Below are positions 26,713-36,009 of a stretch of 47,392 nucleotides of DNA, piece by piece. The notes beneath the pieces were generated by a model, which worked only from the letters and a program-made list of their open reading frames with translations, ran no database searches and was not told where the DNA came from. The number at the start of each line of letters is the position of its first letter. The stretch's first letter is position 1. The position numbers and the translations under genes are program-made. The stretch is taken from positions 1 to 47,392 of the forward strand of contig JAAYGT010000088.1 in the NCBI GenBank assembly GCA_012727555.1. Direction: 5' to 3'. Source of the DNA: Alcaligenaceae bacterium (GTDB lineage Bacteria > Pseudomonadota > Gammaproteobacteria > Burkholderiales > Burkholderiaceae_B).

Positions 26713-26739
26713 GAGGGTCCTTTCAGATAACGAGAGTAT

Positions 26740-27657
26740 TCAATGATTAGGATTGAAATTCTTGCCCAGCGAAGCGGGCATATTGAGACGGATCCAGTTG
26801 GCGTTGCGCGAAATGAGCACCAGAACGACAATGGTGGCGATATAGGGCAGCATGGACAAAACCTGCGAGGCAACCGGCACACCCAGCGCCTGCATATGAT
26901 ACGTGAGAATGGTGATGCCGCCGAACAGGTAAGCCCCCACCAGCACGCGGGCCGGGCGCCAGGTGGCAAAGGTGGTCAGGGCAAGTGCGATCCAGCCTCG
27001 GCCGGCCACCATGCCTTCCACCCACATCGGGGTGTACACCAGCGACATGAAACCACCCGCCAGGCCACAGCACGCACCGCCGAACAGCAAGGCCCCCAGA
27101 CGAATGAGGCGAACGTTGTAACCCAGTGAATGGGCCGAAGAAGGTGATTCACCCACCGCCCGTAAAACAAGGCCTGCGCGGGTGCGGTTCAGGAACCAGA
27201 TAATGGCCCCGCACAGCATCAGTGAAAGGTACACCATGGCATGCTGCTGGAAGAAGGCCTGCCCGAGGAAAGGGATATCTTGCAACAAGGGTACGCCGGA
27301 ACTGGTAAGCTGCAAAGATTCACCGGTGTAGTCAATACCAATGTAGGCAGACGCCCCGACACCGAACAGCGACAGCGCCAGACCGGTGGCCACCTGATTG
27401 GACCCCAGCCAGACCGTGAGCCAGGCAAAAAAACCTGACATGACCATGCCAGCCGCAGCGCCCGCAAGAAAACCCATGAACAGGCTGCCGGTATGCAGGG
27501 TGGTGGCAAACCCCAGCACGGCGGCAACCAACATCATGCCTTCGGAACCCAGATTCAGAACGCCGGATTTTTCATTGATGAGCAAGCCGAGCGCTGCCAG
27601 CATGAGCGGTGTACCCGCCGTGATGGACGAGGCAATGAGTGGAGCGAGAGCGTCCAT
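26740..27657 (-). CDS. ABC transporter permease of the BMP/nucleoside type
   Basis: This 305-residue inner-membrane permease of the branched-chain/ribose superfamily has about eight to nine membrane helices. Segments LINEKSGVLNLGSEGMMLVA and LRAVGESPSSAHSLGYNVRL are typical of the second permease in BMP-linked transporters (YufQ/NupC-like). Its ATG shares one base with the stop codon of the other permease gene (27657), so the two are translated together. Confidence 0.92.
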   Translation of the reverse strand: MDALAPLIASSITAGTPLMLAALGLLINEKSGVLNLGSEGMMLVAAVLGFATTLHTGSLFMGFLAGAAAGMVMSGFFAWLTVWLGSNQVATGLALSLFGVGASAYIGIDYTGESLQLTSSGVPLLQDIPFLGQAFFQQHAMVYLSLMLCGAIIWFLNRTRAGLVLRAVGESPSSAHSLGYNVRLIRLGALLFGGACCGLAGGFMSLVYTPMWVEGMVAGRGWIALALTTFATWRPARVLVGAYLFGGITILTYHMQALGVPVASQVLSMLPYIATIVVLVLISRNANWIRLNMPASLGKNFNPNH

Positions 27658-28721
27658 TATTTTTTACCCCAGCGCAGTTTGTTATGGATCAGGACATCGC
27701 AGGCAAGCAGGGAAAACAACAGGATGCCCTGAAAAATGCCGGTGATGGCGCTGGGCATGCCAAGACGGCTCTGGGACAGTTCACCACCAATATAAAGCAA
27801 GGCCATGATGAAACTGGAAAAGATGACGCCGATCGGGTGCAGCCGCCCGACAAAGGCCACGATAATGGCGGCAAAGCCGTAACCCGGCGAGACAGACGGT
27901 GTCAACTGGCCGATGGGCCCCATGATTTCAGCAGCCCCGGCGATCCCCGCCAGCCCCCCGGAAACCAGCAGGGAAGCCCAGAGCGCACGACGTGATGAAA
28001 ACCCTGCATAACGGGCTGCCAGAGGTGCCATACCACCCACCTGCAACTTGAACCCTGAAAAACTGCGTGACAGATACAACCAACCCAGTACGGCAGCCAG
28101 GCAGGCCAGTACGATACCCAGGTGCAAACGGGTACCCTGCAGTACCGAAGGCAAGAGAAAACCATCAGAAAAAAGACGTGACTGGGGAAAGCCGAAACCA
28201 TCGGGATCACGCAACGCACCGTGCACCAGATAGCTGAGCAGCAGTTCAGCCACATAGACCAGCATGAGCGACACCAGGATTTCATTGGCGTTGAACTGGT
28301 CGCGCAACCAGGCAACCAAGGCGGCCCAGAGCATGCCCCCCAGGGCGCCTGCCATGATTGCAGCAGTGATCAGAAGGGGCCCACCATGGGTATCGGTATC
28401 GACCGCCAGGATGAAAGCGCCTGCGGCAATTGCGCCGACAATCAGCTGGCCTTCGGCACCAATATTGAAAACTTTGGCGCGAAAACACAGCGCCAGCCCC
28501 ACGGCAATGGTGAGCAATGGCGCGACCTTGACCCCGACTTCCGCCCAGCCATTCAGGTCTTTAAGCGGCTCGACAAAGAAAACGGCCAGACTGGTGAGAG
28601 GGTCTTTGTCGACGGCAACAAAAAGCAATGCACCGCACACGACGGTGAGCAGCACGGCCAGTAGCGGCGAAAACCAGGCCATGAACACAGAGGCTTCGGC
28701 ACGTGGCTCAAGCCGGAACAT
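27657..28721 (-). CDS. ABC transporter permease of the BMP/nucleoside type (larger subunit)
   Basis: This 354-residue permease is paired with the shorter one downstream. Family motifs include LCFRAKVFNIGAEGQLIVGA, ANEILVSLMLVYVAELLL and SPGYGFAAIIVAFVGRLHPI. It begins inside the end of the ATPase gene (14-base overlap) and ends on the first base of the next gene. It resembles YufP-like components. The fully overlapping layout suggests balanced synthesis of the complex. Confidence 0.92.
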   Translation of the reverse strand: MFRLEPRAEASVFMAWFSPLLAVLLTVVCGALLFVAVDKDPLTSLAVFFVEPLKDLNGWAEVGVKVAPLLTIAVGLALCFRAKVFNIGAEGQLIVGAIAAGAFILAVDTDTHGGPLLITAAIMAGALGGMLWAALVAWLRDQFNANEILVSLMLVYVAELLLSYLVHGALRDPDGFGFPQSRLFSDGFLLPSVLQGTRLHLGIVLACLAAVLGWLYLSRSFSGFKLQVGGMAPLAARYAGFSSRRALWASLLVSGGLAGIAGAAEIMGPIGQLTPSVSPGYGFAAIIVAFVGRLHPIGVIFSSFIMALLYIGGELSQSRLGMPSAITGIFQGILLFSLLACDVLIHNKLRWGKK

Positions 28722-30249
28722 AAGTACTCCCTGATGAGTCAGCCGTTTGTGCGGTGTCCCAGAGACCGCTCATCCAGCGGCCAATGAGATCAAGGTCGGC
28801 CTGGGCGGCCGGCAACGACGGTGAAACCCGCCCCTTGGCGATAACGACCAAACGATCGGAAATTTCGAAAAGTTCATCGAGCTCTTCGGAGATGACGAGA
28901 ACGGCACAGCCTGCATCGCGCAGAGCCAGCAGTTCGGCACGGATCTGCGCCGAAGCACCGACATCGACGCCCCAAGTGGGCTGGGCGACCAGCAACACAT
29001 GGGGATCGCGGGTGACCTCACGGCCAATGATGTACTTCTGCAGGTTGCCGCCGGAAAGACTGCCCGCATGTGCGTGTGGTCCGGCCGCCTTGACATTGAA
29101 ACGCTTGATGATGTCGGCGGCCAGACTGTAAATGGCCCCTTTGCGAATGAAGCCGGCTTGCAGGACCTGGGTATCTTGATGAGAAAGCAGGATGTTGTCG
29201 GCCAGGGACAGGTCGGGCACGGCGCCGCGCCCGAGGCGTTCTTCAGGTACGAAGGCCAGACCTTTGGCACGACGCCAGGCAGCCGAACGGTGCCCCGCCG
29301 GAACGCCGTCGAGCAAAACGGAATCAGGACGCGCACGGGTATCCTCACCCGAAAGAACGGCCAGCAATTCCTGCTGACCATTACCGGATACACCGGCCAC
29401 ACCCAGGATTTCCCCACCGTGCACCGAAAAACAAATGTTCGACAATTCAGTGGCAAACGGGTGGGCTTTAGGCAGTGACAGGTTCTGCACCGACAACATG
29501 ACAGGCCCGGGCTGGCTGAGACGCGGCGTATTGACCGGCGGCTCGCTGCCGATCATCAGCCGCGACAGACTGGCTTCGGTTTCCTGGCGAGGGTCACAGA
29601 CGCCGGTTACACGACCACCCCGCATGACGGTACAGGTGTGGCACAGGGCGCGAATTTCATCGAGCTTGTGACTGATATAGACAATGCTGCACCCTTGTGC
29701 AGCCAACTGGCGCAAAGTATCGAAAAGCTTGAGTACCGCCTGGGGCGTGAGCACCGAGGTGGGCTCGTCGAGGATGAGCAGCTGGGGCTTGCCCAGCAAG
29801 GCACGCACGATTTCAACCCGCTGGCACTCGCCAACCGACAAAGTATGTACATGACGGCGCGGTTCGAGATCGAGCCCGTATTCACGGGCGGTCTGTTCAA
29901 TTCGCTGCTCAAGTTCGGCCAGATCGACTTTTTCAGACAACCCCAGCGCAATGTTTTCAGCCACTGTAAGGGTGTCGAACAGGGAAAAATGCTGGAACAC
30001 CATGCCGATACCCTGCTGGCGTGCAGCAGCCGGGCTTGCGATACTGACAGGCACGCCATTCCAGAGAATTTCACCCGCATCGGGTTTGACCACACCGAAG
30101 ATGATCTTCATGAGTGTGGACTTTCCGGCCCCGTTTTCACCCAGCACCGCGTGAATTTCACCCGGCATGATGGTGAGATCGACCTTGTCGTTGGCCACGA
30201 CGGCCGGGTAGGCCTTGGTTATTTGATTGAGCGCCAGTCGGGGGGTCAT
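28708..30249 (-). CDS. Double-domain ABC ATPase of the BMP/nucleoside importer
   Basis: This 513-residue protein has two nucleotide-binding domains. The first, at about residues 5-240, has Walker A (GENGAGKST), signature LSVGECQRVE and Walker B (LLILDEP). The second, at about residues 255-500, has a degenerate Walker A (GVSGNGQQE) but keeps LSGGNLQK. This asymmetry is normal for ribose- and nucleoside-type importers. It is the first gene of the four-gene operon. Confidence 0.94.
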   Translation of the reverse strand: MTPRLALNQITKAYPAVVANDKVDLTIMPGEIHAVLGENGAGKSTLMKIIFGVVKPDAGEILWNGVPVSIASPAAARQQGIGMVFQHFSLFDTLTVAENIALGLSEKVDLAELEQRIEQTAREYGLDLEPRRHVHTLSVGECQRVEIVRALLGKPQLLILDEPTSVLTPQAVLKLFDTLRQLAAQGCSIVYISHKLDEIRALCHTCTVMRGGRVTGVCDPRQETEASLSRLMIGSEPPVNTPRLSQPGPVMLSVQNLSLPKAHPFATELSNICFSVHGGEILGVAGVSGNGQQELLAVLSGEDTRARPDSVLLDGVPAGHRSAAWRRAKGLAFVPEERLGRGAVPDLSLADNILLSHQDTQVLQAGFIRKGAIYSLAADIIKRFNVKAAGPHAHAGSLSGGNLQKYIIGREVTRDPHVLLVAQPTWGVDVGASAQIRAELLALRDAGCAVLVISEELDELFEISDRLVVIAKGRVSPSLPAAQADLDLIGRWMSGLWDTAQTADSSGSTYVPA

Positions 30250-30294
30250 GGGTGGGCGGAGTTCAGAAAACGAGACGAGCAGGCCGGCACGGAA

Positions 30295-30486
30295 TCAGCG
30301 TTGACGCAGGGCATCTTCGATCTTTCGATCTGTTTTGTACTGACCCAGTGCATAGACAGCCCACAAGGCAGCCGGCAACCAGCCGATCAGTGTGATCTGG
30401 AGGATCAGGCAGATGATGCCTGCAAAAGGCCGCCCGATCGTGAAAAAGGTAAGCCAGGGTAAAAGCAGGGCAATAATGAGTCGCAT
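30295..30486 (-). CDS. YqaE/Pmp3-family small membrane protein
   Basis: This 63-residue protein consists almost wholly of two membrane helices (LIIALLLPWLTFFTI and GIICLILQITLIGWLPAAL) followed by a charged tail with YKTDRKIEDALRQR. It fits the YqaE/Pmp3 (UPF0057) family, which is linked to membrane potential and salt or cold stress. It lies 45 bases downstream of the BMP ATPase start, in the same orientation as that operon, and could be its leader gene or independent. Confidence 0.82.
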   Translation of the reverse strand: MRLIIALLLPWLTFFTIGRPFAGIICLILQITLIGWLPAALWAVYALGQYKTDRKIEDALRQR

Positions 30487-30617
30487 GGTAGGGGAATCTG
30501 GAGCACAGGAAGCAACAGGGCTGCACGGCAGCCACCAAGAAAGACAAGCATTGTAACGTCAGGTGCCGTCTTTGACGCGGCAATACCGGCGACCCGTGCA
30601 CATCAGGCGTAACAATT

Positions 30618-30662
30618 TTTAAAAACAAAAATCCCGGGCAGCACGCGAAGCGCTACCCGGGA
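30618..30662 (-). terminator. Terminator after ahpF
   Basis: On the minus strand a stem of about 13 bp (TCCCGGGTAGCGC with GTGCTGCCCGGGA, some wobble pairs) around TTCGC is followed by a T-rich run. It ends the ahpC-ahpF transcript. Confidence 0.8.
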
Positions 30663-30705
30663 CAACCGGCGGACGACTACCGACGGATCAAAACAACAAA
30701 GGTGA

Positions 30706-32286
30706 TCAGGCCTCGACCACTTCAGCAGACTCGATGTCGATGGATGAACGAATCAGGTGATCGAATGCGCTGAGCGCAGCCTTGGCACCTTCCCCGGCCG
30801 AGATGATGATCTGCTTGTAGGGCACCGTGGTGCAATCGCCTGCCGCAAACACACCGGGCACGGATGTCTGGCCGCGCGCATCGACTTCGATTTCACCAAA
30901 ACGGGAAAGATCGACTGCCCCCTTCAGGAATTCCGTGTTGGGTACCAGACCAATTTGCACAAACACGCCTTCGAGGTCGATACGGTTGGTTTCACCACTG
31001 ACGCGGTCTTTGTACGACAAACCATTGACCTTTTTCCCATCGCCGTGAATTTCGGTGGTCTGTGCCGAAACGATGACAGTGACGTTAGGCAAGCTGCGCA
31101 ACTTGCGCTGCAAAACGGCATCGGCACGCAGGGTATCGCCGAACTCGATGAGTGTGACATGACTGACGACACCGGCCAGATCGATTGCGGCCTCAACGCC
31201 TGAGTTACCGCCACCGATCACGGCAACACGTTTACCCTTGAACAGGGGACCATCGCAGTGCGGGCAATAAGCCACACCGTTGTTGCGGTATTCACGTTCA
31301 CCCGGCACATTGATTTCACGCCAGCGGGCGCCTGTAGCCAGAATGACGGTTTTGCCTTTGAGGACGGCACCATTGGCCAGACGCACCTGACTGAGCTTGC
31401 CGGGGATCAGTTCTTCGACACGTTGCAAATTCATGATGTCGACGTCGTACGCTTTCACGTGCTGTTCAAGGGCGGTTGCAAACTTGGGCCCTTCGGTTTC
31501 AAGCACGGAAATGTAGTTTTCAATGGCCATGGTGTCGAGCACCTGGCCACCAAAACGCTCGGCCACCACACCGGTGCGAATCCCTTTGCGGGCCGCATAC
31601 ACAGCGGCGGCGGCACCGGCCGGGCCACCACCCACAATAAGAACATCGTAAGGTTCGCGGGCACTGAGTTCTTCTGCCTTGCGGGCACCGGCATTGACGT
31701 CGAGTTTCGACAGGATTTCTTCGACGCTGGAGCGGCCCTGACCAAATACTTCACCATTCAGGAACATGGTAGGCACCGACATGATCTGGCGGGCATCGAC
31801 TTCGTTCTGGAACAGGGCGCCATCGATCGCCACATGCTTGATGCGGGGATTGATGATCGACATGGTGTTCAGTGCCTGGACAACGTCGGGGCAGTTCTGG
31901 CAGGACAACGAAAAATAGGTTTCAAACGCGTAGTCGCCATCGAGATTGCGGATCTGATCGATGACGGACGGATCGAGCTTGATGGGATGCCCACCGACCT
32001 GCAACAACGCCAGCACAAGGGATGTAAATTCGTGGCCCATGGGAATACCGGCGAAGCAGACGCTGATATCGGTTCCCACGCGGTTGATGTAGAACGAAGG
32101 CGTGCGATCGTTGGCATCGGAACGCTCAGTGAAACTGATCTTGCCTGACATGCCGGCAATTTCCTGCAACAGTGCACGCAGTTCGTGCGACTTGGCACTG
32201 TCATCGAGGCAGGCAACCAGCTCGATGGGCTGGACCAGCATCTGCATGTAGGAGTTCAACTGGGTTTTAACGTTCGCGTCTAACAT
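30706..32286 (-). CDS. ahpF: Alkyl hydroperoxide reductase subunit F
   Basis: AhpF is the NADH-dependent flavoprotein that reduces AhpC. The 526-residue protein has an N-terminal tandem thioredoxin-like domain with the redox pair C129/C132 (LSCQNCPD). A linker and a thioredoxin-reductase-like part follow, with FAD motif [15 protein letters not shown], the second redox pair in YCPHCDGP, and NADH motif [12 protein letters not shown]. Length and cysteine positions match E. coli AhpF closely. The gene lies 116 bases downstream of ahpC. Confidence 0.97.
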   Translation of the reverse strand: MLDANVKTQLNSYMQMLVQPIELVACLDDSAKSHELRALLQEIAGMSGKISFTERSDANDRTPSFYINRVGTDISVCFAGIPMGHEFTSLVLALLQVGGHPIKLDPSVIDQIRNLDGDYAFETYFSLSCQNCPDVVQALNTMSIINPRIKHVAIDGALFQNEVDARQIMSVPTMFLNGEVFGQGRSSVEEILSKLDVNAGARKAEELSAREPYDVLIVGGGPAGAAAAVYAARKGIRTGVVAERFGGQVLDTMAIENYISVLETEGPKFATALEQHVKAYDVDIMNLQRVEELIPGKLSQVRLANGAVLKGKTVILATGARWREINVPGEREYRNNGVAYCPHCDGPLFKGKRVAVIGGGNSGVEAAIDLAGVVSHVTLIEFGDTLRADAVLQRKLRSLPNVTVIVSAQTTEIHGDGKKVNGLSYKDRVSGETNRIDLEGVFVQIGLVPNTEFLKGAVDLSRFGEIEVDARGQTSVPGVFAAGDCTTVPYKQIIISAGEGAKAALSAFDHLIRSSIDIESAEVVEA

Positions 32287-32326
32287 AACGATTACCTTCG
32301 GTGTCTGAAGAATTCGGGGGTACCAT

Positions 32327-32390
32327 GGCCGGCTTTTGGCCGGCGCACGGCAACCGGACTACCGACCCGGAAAACGGGCCGGTTTTTTTA
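32327..32390. other. Two GC-rich hairpins between ahpC and ahpF
   Basis: Hairpin 1 (32328-32344) pairs GCCGGC with GCCGGC around TTTTG. Hairpin 2 (32362-32382) pairs CCGxCCCG with CGGGxCGG around GAAAA. The T-run after hairpin 2 lies on the plus strand, away from ahpF, so these are not a simple minus-strand terminator. They may act as RNA stability or partial attenuation elements that keep AhpC in excess. Confidence 0.5.
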
Positions 32391-32402
32391 GATCTTTGGT
32401 GT

Positions 32403-32966
32403 TTAGATCTTGCCGACCAGATCAAGCGAAGGCTTGAGTGTTTCAGCGCCTTCGTTCCACTTGGCGGGGCACACTTCGCCAGGATGGGAAGCGATGTACT
32501 GGGCTGCCTTGACTTTGCGCAGCAATTCGGAGGCCACACGACCGATACCGTTGTCGTGCACTTCCATGACTTTGATTTCGCCTTCGGGGTTGACCACGAA
32601 GGTACCGCGCAGGGCAATACCCTCTTCTTCGATCAGCACTTCAAAGTTGCGCGACAACACGTGTGTGGGATCGGCGATCATGGGGTAGTTCACTTTGCCG
32701 ATGGCAGCCGATGTGTCGTGCCATGCTTTGTGCGAGAAGTGCGTATCGGTGGAGACGCTGTAGATTTCAACGCCCAGTTTCTGGAATTCAGCGTAGGTTT
32801 CGGCCAGGTCTTCGAGTTCGGTGGGGCACACGAAGGTGAAGTCAGCGGGGTAGAAAACGAATACGGACCACTTGCCTGCAACGGTCTGGTCAGTCACTTC
32901 GACAAACTTGCCATTGTGGTATGCCTGAGCTTTGAAGGGTTTGATTTTGGTGTTGATCAGAGACAT
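32403..32966 (-). CDS. ahpC: Alkyl hydroperoxide reductase subunit C (peroxiredoxin)
   Basis: AhpC is a typical 2-Cys peroxiredoxin that detoxifies hydrogen peroxide and organic peroxides. The 187-residue protein has the peroxidatic cysteine C47 (FTFVCPTE) and the resolving cysteine C166 (GEVCPAKW). The ATG at 32966 follows AAGGAAAC and gives the standard N-terminus [20 protein letters not shown]. The frame opens further upstream without family similarity. A long palindrome upstream is a likely operator. Confidence 0.97.
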   Translation of the reverse strand: MSLINTKIKPFKAQAYHNGKFVEVTDQTVAGKWSVFVFYPADFTFVCPTELEDLAETYAEFQKLGVEIYSVSTDTHFSHKAWHDTSAAIGKVNYPMIADPTHVLSRNFEVLIEEEGIALRGTFVVNPEGEIKVMEVHDNGIGRVASELLRKVKAAQYIASHPGEVCPAKWNEGAETLKPSLDLVGKI

Positions 32967-33008
32967 TACGTTTCCTTGTTCGTGGTTGAAAGAATTGACG
33001 ACAGAGTC

Positions 33009-33046
33009 AGTATAGGCTCCCTCAATCAATTTTAAAAATTGATTGA
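33009..33046 (-). promoter_or_regulatory. Candidate ahpC promoter and palindromic operator
   Basis: A perfect inverted repeat (33022-33033 and 33035-33046, 12-base arms TCAATCAATTTT/AAAATTGATTGA around one A) lies just upstream of a minus-strand -10-like TATACT (complement of 33009-33014). The palindrome covers the -35 region, a position that fits a regulator such as OxyR or another LysR-type protein. The regulator is not identified. Confidence 0.55.
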
Positions 33047-33194
33047 TTTTATATAAGCAATAGCCACAGCCTATGACGCCTGACTTCCGGCAGAGTAACC
33101 CGGAGATGATGCACATTGTGTGACATCAACATTGGCAGATGGCGACGAACCGGAAAAAAACAAGCCCCGGAGGCGGCATGGCACTGAATCGTGC

Positions 33195-34169
33195 TCAGTC
33201 TGCGGCAACGTTGTCCGGAACACCGACGACGCCCGATCCGATCGCCATGCTGCTGCCATCGGCCACTTTGGCTTTGTCGGCGGCCTGCACCATGCACTCG
33301 CACAACCGGTGGACAAGTTCCTGAGCAATGTGTTTTTTTGCAACGAGCAATACCGACAGACAACCTTTGGCTGCCGGGTCGGAAAGATCCAGAAAGCGCA
33401 CATGGGCGCTGCTGTAAGCACGCGTCACGCCTGGCACAAGCGCAACACCCATTCCACTGGCCACCAGACTGACCAGAGTTTGCACCTGAATGGCTTCCTG
33501 ACTGATACGGGGCGTGAAACCCGCGCTGTAACACAGACTGAGCGCAACGCTGTGCAACCCGGGAACCACCGTGGAACCGTACAGCACAAAGTCTTCTGAA
33601 CGGCACTCAGCCAGAGCGACCTTGCGACGTGATGCGAGACGATGCCGTGCCGGCACGGCAAGAATGAGGTCATCGTGATGGATGATCCATGATTCAAGCC
33701 CCGGATCGTCGGCGATGGGCCCACGCACCACACCGGCATCGATCTCGTGACCATGGATTTGCCGGATCAACCCGATCGTGCTGTCCTCGCGCAGCTCAAG
33801 CCGTACATCCGGATAGCGCTCACGGAACAGTTGCAACGACAGGGGAAGCAGGGAATACGTTGCCGAACCCACAAAACCTATGCGCAAGGTACCCCATTCA
33901 CCCAACGCAACCAGACGAGCCGTTCGGCAGGCCTGATCGGCATAAAAAAGAGCCGCACGGGCATCATCGAGCATGGCCTGACCGGCAGGCGTAAGGGTGA
34001 CCCCCTTGACCGTGCGTTCGAATAGCCGGGCACCAATTTCCTGCTCCATTTTCTGAATGGAAACAGACAAGGCCGGTTGGGCAATGAAGAGCTTTTCTGC
34101 AGCACGCCGAAAACTGTGGGTTTCAGCGATGGCCAGCAGTTGCTGAAACTGGCGAAGGGTGACAGCCAT
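33195..34169 (-). CDS. LysR-family transcriptional regulator
   Basis: This 324-residue LysR-type regulator has an N-terminal winged HTH (FQQLLAIAETHSFRRAAEKL, residues about 8-27, with QPALSVSIQKME) and a periplasmic-binding-like sensor domain (FVGSATYSLLPLSLQLF and on). It is of the CatR/BenM type rather than OxyR: the OxyR pair of redox cysteines is not evident. It is divergent from the family III CoA-transferase gene across 110 bp and probably regulates that cluster. The C-terminal tail of about 25 residues is unusually long. Confidence 0.92.
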   Translation of the reverse strand: MAVTLRQFQQLLAIAETHSFRRAAEKLFIAQPALSVSIQKMEQEIGARLFERTVKGVTLTPAGQAMLDDARAALFYADQACRTARLVALGEWGTLRIGFVGSATYSLLPLSLQLFRERYPDVRLELREDSTIGLIRQIHGHEIDAGVVRGPIADDPGLESWIIHHDDLILAVPARHRLASRRKVALAECRSEDFVLYGSTVVPGLHSVALSLCYSAGFTPRISQEAIQVQTLVSLVASGMGVALVPGVTRAYSSAHVRFLDLSDPAAKGCLSVLLVAKKHIAQELVHRLCECMVQAADKAKVADGSSMAIGSGVVGVPDNVAAD

Positions 34170-34173
34170 ATTC

Positions 34174-34197
34174 TTTATTTATGGATGATTCAATAAA
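34174..34197. promoter_or_regulatory. Candidate LysR-type operator
   Basis: The short dyad TTTATT-N12-AATAAA sits in the gap between the LysR gene and the divergent CoA-transferase gene, close to the LysR start. Such dyads are typical LysR-type recognition or autoregulation sites. The match is weak on its own. Confidence 0.4.
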
Positions 34198-34279
34198 AAG
34201 TATTAGACCATTATCGCAGACCGGACCTAGACTCGCCTGACGATTATTTCGGAACCCCGAACACAGACTCCTGACACCC

Positions 34280-35509
34280 ATGCCTACACCCCAAAACGAT
34301 CCTTCTGCAGCGGCACTTGGCGGCATCCGGATCCTTGACCTGACATCGGTCATTTTCGGCCCTTACGCATCGCTGATTCTGGCCGACTACGGTGCCGACG
34401 TTATCAAGGTGGAGTCGCCGGCTGGCGACTCCACACGCTATACAGGCCCTTCACTGGACCCCGAACTATCGGCCATTTTCCTGGGCGCCAACCGCAACAA
34501 GCGCAGCCTGGTTCTTGACCTTAAACAGGCCAATGCCCGCGAAGCACTGCTGCGTCTGGTTGACCAGGCCGATGTCTTCATGCACAGCATGCGCCCGCAA
34601 AAAATGGCCAAACTGGGGTTGGATCACGCCACCCTGCTGGCTCGCAACCCAAAACTGGTGTATGCCGGGCTGTACGGGTTCAGCGAAGACGGTGCGTACG
34701 CCGGCATGCCGGCCTACGATGACACCATACAGGGGCTCAGCGGCATTGCCGACATGATGGCGCGGCAAAGCGGCACCCCCCGTTACCTGCCCACCATCGC
34801 TGCAGACAAAACCTGCGGCATGACAGCCGCCCATGCCATTCTGGCCGCCTTGTTTCAGCGCGAACGCACAGGCAAAGGCCAGTTTGTGGAAATCCCCATG
34901 TTTGAAAGTATGGTGTCGTACAACCTGGTCGAGCACTTTTATGGCCGGCACCTGACCGGGCAAAATGAAACACCGGGTTACCCCAGAACACTTTCACCCT
35001 ATCGCAAACCCTACAAGACATCCGATGGTTACGTGTGCCTGATGCCCTACACCGATGCGCATTGGCAGCGTTTCTTCACGGCCGGCGGACGCCCCGAACT
35101 GGCCGCTGACCCCCGCTTTGCCAACATTTCCGCGCGCACGCGCAACATTGATGCCTTGTACGCAGCGGTTGATGCCCTGGTTGAAAGCAACAGCACGGCC
35201 TTCTGGCTTGAACTGTGCAACCGGCAGGAAATCCCTGCCACACGTGTCAACACCCTGAACGATCTGGAAACTGATCCACACCTTCAAAGCGTGGGGTTTT
35301 TCGCCAACCTCACCAGCGCAACCGGGGATAACTACCGATTCACACGCAGCCCGGTGAAGCTGCAAAATTCTGTGGTCGAACCGCGCATGCCCCCCAGGCT
35401 GGGCGAACACTCTGGCGAAGTCCTCCGGGAAGCCGGCCTTGATGCCCAAACAATTGAAACGCTGCTCAAACAAGGCGCCGCGCGCGCGCAGGAACCGGAA
35501 AAATCATGA
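34280..35509 (+). CDS. Family III (CaiB/BaiF) CoA-transferase
   Basis: Family III CoA-transferases move CoA between carboxylic acids through a mixed-anhydride/aspartyl intermediate. The 409-residue protein begins with the family block GGIRILDLTSVIFGPYASLI, followed by LADYGADVIKVESPAGD. The catalytic aspartate is probably D176 (IAADKTCG), and GKGQFVEIPMFES follows. It likely activates an imported acid with CoA for the dehydrogenase and crotonase genes nearby. It overlaps the MaoC-like gene by four bases (ATGA), so the two are coupled. Confidence 0.93.
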   Translation: MPTPQNDPSAAALGGIRILDLTSVIFGPYASLILADYGADVIKVESPAGDSTRYTGPSLDPELSAIFLGANRNKRSLVLDLKQANAREALLRLVDQADVFMHSMRPQKMAKLGLDHATLLARNPKLVYAGLYGFSEDGAYAGMPAYDDTIQGLSGIADMMARQSGTPRYLPTIAADKTCGMTAAHAILAALFQRERTGKGQFVEIPMFESMVSYNLVEHFYGRHLTGQNETPGYPRTLSPYRKPYKTSDGYVCLMPYTDAHWQRFFTAGGRPELAADPRFANISARTRNIDALYAAVDALVESNSTAFWLELCNRQEIPATRVNTLNDLETDPHLQSVGFFANLTSATGDNYRFTRSPVKLQNSVVEPRMPPRLGEHSGEVLREAGLDAQTIETLLKQGAARAQEPEKS

Positions 35510-35973
35510 TACACACACCTGACCTGCCCATGCTCGGCCAAGGTTTTTACTGGCAGGAGCTGTCTGTCGGCCAGAAATTCCGCACTTTCCGGCGCACCGT
35601 CACAGAAACCGACCTGGTGAACTTCATCAGTGTGTCCGGCATTCTGGAAACCATTTTCATCGATGCCACTTACACCGATGGCGCAATCCAGGGACGGCCC
35701 GTACCCGGCGCGCTCACCTACGCACTGATCGAAGGCATTATTTTGCAAACCATGGCCCAGGGCACGGGCCTGGCCTTGCTTGAAGTCCATAAAAAAATGC
35801 ACGCCCCGGTCATGGTAGGCGACACCATCTGGGCCACGCTCGAAATCACTGCCGTGCGTCCCACCTCAAAAAACAACCGGGCGGTCGTATCGTCCGAAGT
35901 CATCATCATGAATCAGCGGGCGGAACCCGTCATCACCTACACCGTATCACGCATGATGGCCGGCAAACCCTGA
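35506..35973 (+). CDS. MaoC-like hotdog protein with altered active-site motif
   Basis: This 155-residue single hotdog domain resembles MaoC dehydratases (QKFRTFRRTVTETDLVNFIS, then GRPVPGALTYALIEG). The usual hydratase-2 motif with the catalytic aspartate and histidine (GDxNPxH) is not present; the aligned stretch reads SGILETIFIDATYT. It may therefore be a different dehydratase type, a thioesterase-like enzyme or a binding subunit. It is translationally coupled to the CoA-transferase and precedes a Bug receptor by 36 bases. Confidence 0.85.
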   Translation: MIHTPDLPMLGQGFYWQELSVGQKFRTFRRTVTETDLVNFISVSGILETIFIDATYTDGAIQGRPVPGALTYALIEGIILQTMAQGTGLALLEVHKKMHAPVMVGDTIWATLEITAVRPTSKNNRAVVSSEVIIMNQRAEPVITYTVSRMMAGKP

Positions 35974-36009
35974 AATCCTCAACACAACAAACACACGGAG
36001 ACAGAACTC

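Noticed and set aside
25942-26730. Open frame of 262 codons antisense to the BMP binding protein
   Set aside because: The opposite strand encodes a clear BMP-family protein with signal peptide.
31258-32148. Open frame of 296 codons antisense to ahpF
   Set aside because: A shadow of the ahpF reading frame; its composition is unlike a real protein.
32301-33035. Open frame of 244 codons antisense to ahpC
   Set aside because: It covers ahpC and its leader on the other strand, with phenylalanine- and glycine-rich shadow composition.
33195-34169. LysR gene considered as oxyR because ahpC follows
   Set aside because: The paired redox cysteines of OxyR are not evident, and the gene is divergent from the CoA-transferase operon, which is the more likely target.
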